DNA of 12,724 nt from JAWLFI01 sp041685645 (lineage in GTDB: Bacteria; Bacteroidota; Bacteroidia; Chitinophagales; Saprospiraceae): assembly GCA_041685645.1 (NCBI GenBank), contig JAWLFI010000068.1, forward strand, positions 1 through 12,724. Direction: 5' to 3'. Below the pieces are notes generated by a model. It was not told the origin of the DNA. It ran no database searches and worked only from the letters and a program-made list of their open reading frames with translations. The stretch's first letter is position 1, and each line of letters begins with the position of its first letter. This document shows positions 1 to 5,412 of the stretch, in pieces. The position numbers and the translations under genes are program-made.

Positions 1-1
1 G

Positions 2-370
2 GACATCTTTTTGGCGACCAAGAGAGATTTCGTTTCCATGTTATTTGTCTTGCCGTATCCTCAGGAAACCAGCGAGTCTATGGAAGCTGTTCATGCGGGT
101 GATTTTCCGTTCCGTGGTGCAACGGCCGGCTGTTTTTCCGGGGATGGGAGGGAGGCCTTAATCAAAAACGGTGAGCGGATCTACTTTTGGCAGCGCAAGG
201 CCGGACAGCGAAGTGTTGAAATGTTTGCAGACACTCCTGATTTGGCCCCCTATGATCCTGTAGAGGTGCAGGGAGAGGCGATTTGCTTTGATGCGGAGGG
301 TGGATATTTTACTTTGAGCGAGTTGGCTAACGGAGTTGCACCTGTGTTGTACTATTATCAGAGAAAGTGA
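2..370 (+). CDS. C-terminal fragment of a probable beta-propeller-type protein (5' end outside window)
   Basis: The frame is open to the left window edge (codons from position 2), so the gene is cut. The first possible start inside is a TTG at 11, but the text around it reads like mid-protein sequence, so I treat it as partial. About 122 residues are visible. Near the end there is a stretch reading QGEAICFDAEGGYFTLSE, and the protein finishes LYYYQRK. This 'GEAI..D..GGY.TLSE' pattern followed by a Tyr-rich end resembles the last blade of phytase-like or strictosidine-synthase-like beta-propeller proteins, often annotated as hypothetical in Bacteroidota. That assignment is family resemblance from memory, not a search. 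No catalytic residues can be named from the fragment. The stop TGA is at 368-370. No clear terminator follows. Confidence 0.6.
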   Translation, partial: DIFLATKRDFVSMLFVLPYPQETSESMEAVHAGDFPFRGATAGCFSGDGREALIKNGERIYFWQRKAGQRSVEMFADTPDLAPYDPVEVQGEAICFDAEGGYFTLSELANGVAPVLYYYQRK

Positions 371-520
371 TGATTTTCCTATTTCTCTCCATTTTCCTGC
401 TCTTCTTAAAAAAGAGGACAAATAATTTCCCCCGTATTATTTATGGATACCTCCGGAAACTGTTTTTTGATGCGGAGGTGAAAAAATATGTGCGTAATCA
501 AGGCGAGACGAAGGAGCCTA

Positions 521-542
521 GTGGTTCGGCTTCGCTCACCAC
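521..542. repeat. Hairpin GTGGT/ACCAC in a GC-rich island
   Basis: GTGGT (521-525) pairs with ACCAC (538-542), and GGC/GCT can extend pairing inside the loop. GGCGCC follows at 543-548. The GC-rich block, roughly 500-550, stands out in an AT-rich gap and looks like an intergenic repeat or gene remnant rather than coding DNA. No second copy was found in this window. Confidence 0.35.
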
Positions 543-599
543 GGCGCCATTGCTAAGTGACTGAAGATAAACGATGATTAGGTGCATATTATACATTTA

Positions 600-620
600 A
601 GCCATTAAAAAAAAATGGCT
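600..620. terminator. Weak hairpin AGCCATT / AATGGCT with a poly-A loop
   Basis: AGCCATT (600-606) and AATGGCT (614-620) pair perfectly around a loop of seven A. No T-run follows on the plus strand, so as a plus-strand terminator it is weak. It lies about 230 bp downstream of the first gene and could also be a simple structural element. Confidence 0.25.
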
Positions 621-717
621 GTTCGCGCAAAAGGATATTTTCCGGAGGTGCCCTTATAACTTAATTACAAATAAATTGGTCTTTTGATATAGTTTATTGA
701 ATTACACAAGCTTAACA

Positions 718-731
718 GAGGGTTAACCCTC
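718..731. promoter_or_regulatory. Perfect 14-bp palindrome GAGGGTTAACCCTC
   Basis: GAGGGTT/AACCCTC is perfectly self-complementary with no spacer, which is the shape of a dimer-binding operator rather than an RNA hairpin. It lies 18 bp upstream of a TATATTTG -7-like motif (749-756), in the position of an upstream operator. The binding protein is unknown and the regulatory role is inference. Confidence 0.35.
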
Positions 732-748
732 GGGCTCATTCTAATCTG

Positions 749-756
749 TATATTTG
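749..756 (+). promoter_or_regulatory. Candidate Bacteroidota -7 element for the sigma factor gene
   Basis: TATATTTG matches the Bacteroidota primary-sigma -7 consensus TAnnTTTG at all defined positions. No TTTG -33 element is seen at the expected spacing upstream. If used, transcription would start near 763 and give a leader of about 180 nt containing a TACAATTGTA palindrome and a UUCG hairpin. Short motif in AT-rich DNA, so a chance match is possible. Confidence 0.3.
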
Positions 757-827
757 AAAATTGGGTGCTGCTACAATTGTATATTTCTTTTATCCCTTGT
801 ATAAATCGCCTCAATCCATCGGTTGAA

Positions 828-841
828 TGAGCTTCGGCTCA
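828..841 (+). promoter_or_regulatory. C(UUCG)G tetraloop hairpin in the sigma factor leader
   Basis: TGAGC (828-832), TTCG (833-836), GCTCA (837-841): a perfect 5-bp stem closed by a C-G pair around the extra-stable UUCG tetraloop. No T-run follows, so it is not a standard terminator. It is placed 102 nt before the sigma factor ATG and would lie in the 5' leader if the 749-756 promoter is used. Confidence 0.4.
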
Positions 842-908
842 CAGTAGGGTGAAACATACTCTCACAATTTATTACAGTGCCCGGGAATTATTATTCATTG
901 GCTTTTGT

Positions 909-921
909 TTACAAATTGTAA
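909..921. promoter_or_regulatory. Palindrome TTACAA-A-TTGTAA just upstream of the sigma factor start
   Basis: TTACAA (909-914) and TTGTAA (916-921) are perfect inverted repeats around one A, ending 22 bp before the ATG at 944. A related palindrome, TACAATTGTA, sits at 772-781. Two TACAA/TTGTA palindromes ahead of one gene could be an operator pair. AT-rich palindromes also occur by chance. Confidence 0.3.
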
Positions 922-943
922 TAATTTACATATCTCATAGTCT

Positions 944-1813
944 ATGCGCCAACTCAAAATCCAAAATGCCATTACCAAGCGGGAGACGCAGGCATTGGAT
1001 AAGTATTTTAATGATATTAGTAAGATTGATCTCCTTAGCCCGGAGAAGGAAACGGAATTAGCACAGCGTATACAAGATGGCGACGAGGAGGCACTCAATG
1101 ATCTCGTACAAGCCAATCTCAGATTTGTCGTATCCGTTGCCAAGCAATACACCAGTCAGGGGCTTTCACTATCCGATTTGATCAATGAAGGGAATGTCGG
1201 TCTGATGAAAGCCGCACGCCGCTTTGATCCCTCAAAGGGGTTTCGCTTTATCTCTTACGCTGTCTGGTGGATTCGACAATCGATTTTAAGCGCTATTTTG
1301 GAATATTCCCGAATGGTCCGCTTGCCGGCGAATAAGATGAATTTATATTCCAAAGTGAAGAATAGCCGCGTCAAATTTATTCAGGAGTTTGAACGGGAAC
1401 CCAGTACTGCTGAAATCGCCGAATTATTGGAAGTTAGCATAGAAGAGGTGCAGAAAATCCTCGAAGATGGAGAAAAGCACCTATCTCTGGACGCACCTAT
1501 GGGAGACGATTCCAGTGACGGGGGAACCATCCTGGACTTTTATTCCGATGATCAAATGGAGAGTCCCGACCTCGCCCTGATGAAAGAGTCCCTGAAAAAA
1601 GAACTAAATAACAGACTATCGGTCTTATCTCCGCGGGAAGTGAAAATATTGGAGCTCTATTACGGAATAGGCGATAGTGAGAGCCACAGCCTGGAAGAGG
1701 TGGGCGACATTCTGGGATTGACCCGGGAGCGAGTAAGACAAATCAGAGAGCGCTCCCTGCGTCGACTGCGCTACCGCCTGGGATCTAAATTTTCCAATAT
1801 TCAATTTGAATAG
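944..1813 (+). CDS. rpoD: RNA polymerase primary-type sigma factor, RpoD/SigA family
   Basis: Directs RNA polymerase to promoters. The 289 residues match the compact Bacteroidota primary sigma (about 285-290 aa) that lacks region 1.1. Region 1.2 is at about 16-45. Region 2 is at about 54-122, including LVQANLRFVVSVAKQY, LINEGNVGLMKAA and the -10-recognition segment FISYAVWWIRQSI. Region 3 is at about 129-205, and region 4 at about 223-278 with the helix-turn-helix LEEVGDILGLTRERVRQIRE. The opening MRQLKIQNAITKRE is typical of the family, which supports the ATG at 944; no Shine-Dalgarno is visible, as is usual in this phylum. The linker and region 3 (LEYSRMVRLPANKMNLYSKV, and 'MGDDSSDGGTILDFY') are more divergent than in textbook copies, so this may be one of two RpoD-like paralogues. 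No T-rich terminator is obvious downstream. Confidence 0.93.
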   Translation: MRQLKIQNAITKRETQALDKYFNDISKIDLLSPEKETELAQRIQDGDEEALNDLVQANLRFVVSVAKQYTSQGLSLSDLINEGNVGLMKAARRFDPSKGFRFISYAVWWIRQSILSAILEYSRMVRLPANKMNLYSKVKNSRVKFIQEFEREPSTAEIAELLEVSIEEVQKILEDGEKHLSLDAPMGDDSSDGGTILDFYSDDQMESPDLALMKESLKKELNNRLSVLSPREVKILELYYGIGDSESHSLEEVGDILGLTRERVRQIRERSLRRLRYRLGSKFSNIQFE

Positions 1814-1910
1814 CTTCCTACTTCATAATTGGAAAGTTCACAAGAATACCCGGCGGGAAAAGAGCGCCGTGAAATGGGCTGCTTTTCGCTCGTCAAAACC
1901 TCCACAACAG

Positions 1911-1940
1911 TGCCAATTTTGGCAGTTATCAACAGTTGAT
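1911..1940. promoter_or_regulatory. Two adjacent inverted repeats in the rpoD / Nudix-like intergenic gap
   Basis: TGCCAA-TT-TTGGCA (1911-1924) is followed three bases later by ATCAAC-A-GTTGAT (1928-1940). Both are perfect. A further GTCAAC half-site lies at 1945-1950. They sit 105-134 bp before the start at 2045, a plausible operator region for the Nudix-like/purC operon. No regulator can be named. Confidence 0.35.
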
Positions 1941-2044
1941 TTTTGTCAACCGCCCAATATTTTGTGAAAAATATAGCCATGATATGAGGCACAGCCATAA
2001 CATTTTTATTACTTTCATGTTAGGATCATTGAAAATCCAAAATT

Positions 2045-2455
2045 ATGAGCGTTTTAGATTCCGTCCGATTATTGATATATAGAGTACATGAGAAAGGCCT
2101 GGAAGTATTCATGCTGAATGAAGAAGATGAGAAGTGGACCATGCCGGAAGGCTGGCTCGATGGAGAGGTCAACGATCGGGAAATGATTGAACTGGATCCC
2201 ATAGAAGAGGATGGAGATGTCAAGCGCGCAGTTGCAATTGAGGGAGATTGGCACGATATGCCATCCATTCGGCAGCTGTTAAAGCGAGATGTGACTCATA
2301 TTAAAGACAAGCTAAAGTCCTTACTTCCGGGACAGACCAGGGGAACTTTCGTGGGCGTGAAAGATACCGAAGGGAAAGTGGTGCCGGGAGATAATCGACT
2401 GATTGACGAGTTGAAAGAGATTATTTCAGAAAAGAACTCCACCAAGTATATTTAA
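2045..2455 (+). CDS. Conserved Nudix-like protein of unknown function, upstream of purC
   Basis: 136 residues. The N-terminus (VRLLIYRVHEKGLEVFML, then KWTMPEGWLDG at about 30-40) resembles the first strands of a Nudix hydrolase and the 'W.lPkG' entry to its catalytic helix. However, the Nudix box itself (GX5EX7REUXEEXGU) is missing. Instead there is an acidic IELDPIEEDGD segment, a distinctive IEGDWHDMPSIRQLL motif (65-79) and a C-terminal LIDELKEIISEKNS helix (119-131). Hydrolase activity is therefore doubtful; a binding or structural role is an inference. The C-terminal half looks like a conserved Bacteroidota family, but I cannot give it a verified name. The gene ends 2 bp before the purC start, so the two are almost certainly co-transcribed. 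Start chosen at ATG 2045; no signal peptide or membrane segment. Confidence 0.75.
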   Translation: MSVLDSVRLLIYRVHEKGLEVFMLNEEDEKWTMPEGWLDGEVNDREMIELDPIEEDGDVKRAVAIEGDWHDMPSIRQLLKRDVTHIKDKLKSLLPGQTRGTFVGVKDTEGKVVPGDNRLIDELKEIISEKNSTKYI

Positions 2456-2457
2456 GT

Positions 2458-3432
2458 ATGGACTATGCCAAGATGGCCTTGCGGGAAAGTCATCTTTCCC
2501 TTCCGGGATCAGTAGAAGTCTATCGTGGTAAGGTCAGAGATGTCTATGATTTGGGTTCGCATATCCTCATGGTCGCCACCGATCGCATTTCCGCTTTCGA
2601 TCACATACTGCCCAGAGCCATCCCTTTCAAAGGGCAAATTCTAAACACCATCGCCCGAAAATTCCTCACCGATTCGGCTGATCTCGTCCCCAATTGGTTA
2701 GACGAAAGTTTTGATATAGATCCGTCAGTGTCCTACGGAAGAAAAGCCAACCCCATAAAAATTGAAATGGTTATCCGCGGATACTGCGTGGGCCATGCCT
2801 GGAGAGAATACAAAACCGGACAGAGAAGTCTGTGCGGAGTTCCCCTGCCGGAAGGGCTCAGGGAAGGAGATGCCTTTCCCCGTCCCATCATTACTCCTTC
2901 TACCAAGGCAGATGAAGGACACGATGAAGATATTAGTCGCGAAGAAATATTAGATCGCAATATCGTCCCCGCCAGACTCTACGAACAAATGGAGAAGTAC
3001 ACTTACCAGCTCTTTTCCTGGGGTCAGGAAAACGCACGACAGCGCGGCCTAATCTTAGCGGATACTAAATACGAATTCGGACTCGATGAGCAAGGACAAC
3101 TCATGCTCATCGACGAGATTCACACGCCCGACAGTTCCCGCTACTTTTATGCCGATCAATACGATGAACTGAGAGAAAAAGGACAAAATCCCAGGCAGCT
3201 TTCTAAAGAATTTGTCAGGGAATGGCTCATGTCAGAGGGATTCCAGGGAAAAGATGGCCAGGAACTCCCCGAGATGTCAGATGCCGTAATTCAATCCATT
3301 ATGGACAGATATCGAGAATTGTACGAGGAGTTAATGGGAGAACCATTTACAATACCCACCTCAGACTTGCCTCCAAATCAGAGAATTCAGGCATCCATCG
3401 ACACTCATGTTCATTCTTTCCCCGCCAAATAA
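2458..3432 (+). CDS. purC: Phosphoribosylaminoimidazole-succinocarboxamide (SAICAR) synthase
   Basis: Cytosolic ATP-dependent ligase of purine biosynthesis that joins CAIR and L-aspartate to give SAICAR. 324 residues, the longer form seen in Bacteroidota and yeast rather than the roughly 240-residue E. coli type. Motifs in order: RGKVRDVY (23-30, nucleotide-binding loop), TDRISAFD (41-48), RGYCVGHAWREY (107-118), the TPSTKADEGHDE segment (146-157), LILADTKYEFG (198-208) and the substrate loop IDEIHTPDSSRY (218-229). All conserved regions are intact. The start ATG 2458 lies 2 bp after the upstream stop; a second ATG six codons in is possible but less likely. The 3' end overlaps the convergent dehydrogenase gene by 22 bp, and no terminator hairpin lies between them. 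Confidence 0.97.
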   Translation: MDYAKMALRESHLSLPGSVEVYRGKVRDVYDLGSHILMVATDRISAFDHILPRAIPFKGQILNTIARKFLTDSADLVPNWLDESFDIDPSVSYGRKANPIKIEMVIRGYCVGHAWREYKTGQRSLCGVPLPEGLREGDAFPRPIITPSTKADEGHDEDISREEILDRNIVPARLYEQMEKYTYQLFSWGQENARQRGLILADTKYEFGLDEQGQLMLIDEIHTPDSSRYFYADQYDELREKGQNPRQLSKEFVREWLMSEGFQGKDGQELPEMSDAVIQSIMDRYRELYEELMGEPFTIPTSDLPPNQRIQASIDTHVHSFPAK

Positions 3433-4625
3433 TCCGCTAAGTAAGCAAAGTGCTCACCCAGCGCACCACCCTCCGCAATGGTGGCGCGGCGCAGGACAGC
3501 GCTGTCCTCTTTTTGCAGTTCGGGGGCAATATGCTCCAAAAACTGCTCTCCAAAGGCCGTAGAAGCGTCCCGGGGTAGTTCGTTGGGCAAATTGTCTATC
3601 GCCATCACATCTATTACATGCTCCTGATACGGCGCAGTCTCTTTCCCGGAGGCCGGATCAAAACCATACACCGGATCGGCTATTGTCGAAGGACGCAGGG
3701 TAGAAGGCACAGAAGCCACCGGCGCAATATCGCAAGTAATATCAGCGATCACCCGGATGTTAAAGTCTTGCTTCTTCATTTCCTCGGCAGAAAAGAAAGC
3801 AGGCGCATTATTGTCCCAATAAATCCCATTGATGAAAATATCTGCCGTCCGGGTATAGGGCGAGAACCTACTGATGTGTTCGGCCGGCTCATCGAAAAAG
3901 TATTGCATATCAAAGGCGGAACCGTCTTTGCGTTCCGCGTAGTCCGGGCAGTCCAATTGAGTGAAAATCGCCCGGTCCGTCTCCACCTGCAAAAAACTTT
4001 TCGGATCCACCTCGTGGACACCCATATCACGTAGAACTTCAGCTGCGCCATTGCCCACGCGCCCCGTTCCGGTCAGGACGATTTTCACCGCCGGCAATTC
4101 CAGCGCACTGTAATGGCGTTTCGCCTCCTCATAATCCCTCAGATCAACCAATCGGGGCAGCTCGAACGACCCACTGCCTTGCGCATAGGTCCAGACTGCA
4201 TTATGAGCGCCAACCATACCCGCAAAACGCCCAAAAGCGATCAGGCGTTGTCCCTTTTCATTAGTCAACGCTTCGTAGTCGATCAGTCGAATATTCTTCC
4301 GGATTACTGCTTGCAATAAATCGCGATTGTATTCCTGCTTTTTCATCGTATGAGAAAAGAAAAAATAGGTTTTGTCCGAAATCAACTGATCGATGGGCAC
4401 CTCCTTGACCCCCAAAAGAATATCGCAATCAGACACATCCCGAACCAGCGGTAGCCCGGCCGTCTCGAATTCCGCATTGGAATAACAGCGGTTGGGCGAA
4501 TGCTGAACGAGTAGAGACCGCACAAAATCACGACCCATCAGATCCGCTGCTTGCGCGGGCTGCAAAGGCACCCGAGTATCCGGTGGCGTCTTTCCTTCTT
4601 GAATAATTCCAATACTGAATTTCAT
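3411..4625 (-). CDS. Saccharopine dehydrogenase (Lys1-type) / alanine dehydrogenase family oxidoreductase
   Basis: 404 residues of the AlaDH/PNT two-domain fold. N-terminal domain: R18 in DTRVPLQP, K74 in LLGVKEVP and H92 in FFFSHTMKK match by position and context the substrate-binding Arg and the catalytic Lys/His pair of yeast-type NAD-dependent saccharopine dehydrogenase (Lys1). RFAGMVGAHN is at 133-142. The Rossmann loop TGTGRVG (GxGxxG, 186-191) follows, and ITCDIAPVASVPSTLRP lies in the C-terminal part. Likely reaction: NAD(P)-dependent oxidative cleavage of saccharopine to lysine and 2-oxoglutarate, or the reverse. The exact substrate cannot be fixed from sequence alone, and alanine or another amino acid remains possible. 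A Lys9-type partner is not in the window. The 3' end overlaps purC on the other strand (3411-3432). A good -7 motif lies 33 bp upstream of the ATG at 4625. Confidence 0.85.
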   Translation of the reverse strand: MKFSIGIIQEGKTPPDTRVPLQPAQAADLMGRDFVRSLLVQHSPNRCYSNAEFETAGLPLVRDVSDCDILLGVKEVPIDQLISDKTYFFFSHTMKKQEYNRDLLQAVIRKNIRLIDYEALTNEKGQRLIAFGRFAGMVGAHNAVWTYAQGSGSFELPRLVDLRDYEEAKRHYSALELPAVKIVLTGTGRVGNGAAEVLRDMGVHEVDPKSFLQVETDRAIFTQLDCPDYAERKDGSAFDMQYFFDEPAEHISRFSPYTRTADIFINGIYWDNNAPAFFSAEEMKKQDFNIRVIADITCDIAPVASVPSTLRPSTIADPVYGFDPASGKETAPYQEHVIDVMAIDNLPNELPRDASTAFGEQFLEHIAPELQKEDSAVLRRATIAEGGALGEHFAYLADYLAGKE

Positions 4626-4657
4626 AGACTTTTTTTCTTTCCTTTCCTTGACCGCCG

Positions 4658-4665
4658 CAAAGATA
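4658..4665 (-). promoter_or_regulatory. Candidate -7 promoter element of the Lys1-type dehydrogenase gene
   Basis: Read on the minus strand the sequence is TATCTTTG, a full match to the Bacteroidota consensus TAnnTTTG. It would start transcription near 4651 and leave a leader of about 26 nt before the ATG at 4625. The leader is purine-rich (AAGGAAAGGAAAG). No clear TTTG -33 element is present. Confidence 0.5.
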
Positions 4666-4762
4666 GAGATATGTCACTAAAAATGGCGCTTCAAGGGCGC
4701 TTCATACCGACAACTCCTAAAATAAGCAGTGCCGGGGAACTAATAAAGTAGGTTTTCTGTTT

Positions 4763-4770
4763 TATTTTTG
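4763..4770 (+). promoter_or_regulatory. Candidate -7 promoter element of ssrA
   Basis: TATTTTTG fits TAnnTTTG and would place the start near 4777, giving a precursor with about 26 nt to be trimmed by RNase P before the mature tmRNA 5' end at 4803. No -33 TTTG is evident at the usual spacing. It lies about 100 bp from the divergent dehydrogenase promoter motif. Confidence 0.4.
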
Positions 4771-4802
4771 AGACCTTTGTTCTCATTCGTTCATTGAAAT
4801 AT

Positions 4803-5177
4803 GGGGCCGACTGGAATCGACAGGGAAGTCAGTTGATCAGTTAGCATGTCGGAGCACGATTATTTACCTCCGTTATCAACTAGTAATCAAACCATTTTAA
4901 TTGGCGAGAATAACTACGCCATGGCAGCGTAATCAATAGATTACAATGTCTTTGTGCCGCAAGTTTGACACCTGATACAAAGCTTGTCGCACATCATCAA
5001 AATTCAGGTTAGCCAGGTCGCTCGTTTCGACGATTTGGTGAAATTCAGAAACTACGGCATCAGTACAGGTACGTTGATACACCTATCTGATCGCCCGACA
5101 ATTGAAAGTATCGACTAAGCATGTAGAACGCTTTTTAGCGCTTTCACTGGACGAGGGTTCGACTCCCTCCGGCTCCA
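4803..5177 (+). ncRNA. ssrA: Transfer-messenger RNA (tmRNA, 10Sa RNA)
   Basis: Rescues ribosomes stalled on broken mRNAs with SmpB and tags the nascent chain for proteolysis. The tRNA-like ends are clear: 5' GGGGCCG (4803-4809) pairs with 3' CGGCTCC (5170-5176, one G-T pair), followed by discriminator A5177. The D-loop-like ACTGGAATCGACAGGG follows the 5' strand. The T arm is GAGGG-TTCGACT-CCCTC (5153-5169), preceded by the conserved CTAAGCATGTAGAACGC. CCA is not encoded, so it must be added enzymatically. Length about 375 nt, normal for one-piece tmRNA. The tag frame GGC GAG AAT AAC TAC GCC ATG GCA GCG TAA (4903-4932) encodes GENNYAMAA. The hairpin CGCT-tttt-AGCG (from about 5130) belongs to a 3' helix. 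A strong terminator starts 9 nt downstream. Confidence 0.97.
4903..4932 (+). other. tmRNA proteolysis-tag reading frame, (A)GENNYAMAA
   Basis: The internal frame inside ssrA starts at resume codon GGC 4903-4905 and stops at TAA 4930-4932. With the alanine from charged tmRNA the tag is A-GENNYAMAA. The GENNYA core is typical of Bacteroidota. The end is -AMAA instead of the more frequent -ALAA, a conservative change in the ClpXP recognition tail. The resume codon was chosen by match to known tags. Confidence 0.92.
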
Positions 5178-5185
5178 CTATTGAC

Positions 5186-5226
5186 ATCCTATAATATACA
5201 CTCTTGTATGTTATAGGATTTTTTTT
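5186..5226 (+). terminator. Rho-independent terminator of ssrA
   Basis: ATCCTATAA (5186-5194) pairs perfectly with TTATAGGAT (5211-5219); the stem can extend inward through ATACA/TGTAT. An uninterrupted T-run (5219-5226) follows at once. AU-rich but long stem plus strong U-tract: a clear intrinsic terminator. Confidence 0.92.
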
Positions 5227-5277
5227 ATCCCTTTTCCTCAGTTTTACAACTCCTGTTTATTCTTTTTTTTTGAATTT

Positions 5278-5412
5278 GGGCGTGCCCCTCGGCCCGGCTC
5301 CGGCCGCGCCTTCGGGTCAGGCTGTTCGTGGGTTCCGTCCTCAGTCGCTGTGCTCCCTCGGACCCTTCGCCGCCTCCATCGGCGGCTCGGCCACTACCAT
5401 CCTTCACGCAAT
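5278..5412 (+). repeat. GC-rich structured intergenic repeat, copy A
   Basis: A 135-bp GC-rich island follows a T-run (5261-5271). It opens GGGC-GT-GCCC (5278-5287), contains CAGGCTGT (5318-5325) and a hairpin GCCGCC/GGCGGC (5369-5374/5381-5386), then GGCC, CCATC (5397-5401) and ends ACGCAAT (5406-5412). The same ordered landmarks and nearly the same length occur at 12555-12688 in the same orientation, while the parts between differ. From general knowledge, GGGCG... to ...ACGCA intergenic elements of this type recur in Bacteroidota genomes. Function unknown; structured RNA, REP-like element or domesticated mobile remnant are possible. Confidence 0.7.

Larger units (their letters stand above)
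371..943. other. 573-bp gene-poor region with palindromes and hairpins upstream of the sigma factor
   Basis: No convincing protein gene was found. A 65-codon frame (367-564) starts with a hydrophobic stretch, but its second half is made of hairpin-forming sequence and I do not accept it as a gene. Visible structure: inverted repeat ACCTCCG/CGGAGGT (449-455/473-479), with a further CCGGAGGTG at 642-650; hairpin GTGGT/ACCAC (521-525/538-542); an A-loop hairpin (600-620); a 14-bp perfect palindrome (718-731); TACAATTGTA (772-781); a UUCG tetraloop hairpin (828-841); and TTACAA-A-TTGTAA (909-921). It probably holds the sigma-factor promoter and leader. Confidence 0.6.

Noticed and set aside
367..564. 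65-codon plus-strand frame starting with a hydrophobic stretch
   Set aside because: Begins on a GTG overlapping the previous stop. Its second half is hairpin/repeat-like GC-rich DNA, and no family is recognisable.
1851..1869. CGGCG/CGCCG hairpin after rpoD as a terminator
   Set aside because: Only 5 bp, no T-run after it, and an overlapping alternative pairing with 1887-1891.
1926..1934. TTATCAACA, similar to a DnaA box
   Set aside because: One mismatch to the consensus, a single site, and no origin-type genes or box cluster; it overlaps an inverted repeat that explains it.
1801..1998. 65-codon minus-strand frame between rpoD and the Nudix-like gene
   Set aside because: Overlaps the rpoD 3' end and the palindromic region, with no clear promoter or family. 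The text is moderately protein-like, so a remnant cannot be fully excluded.
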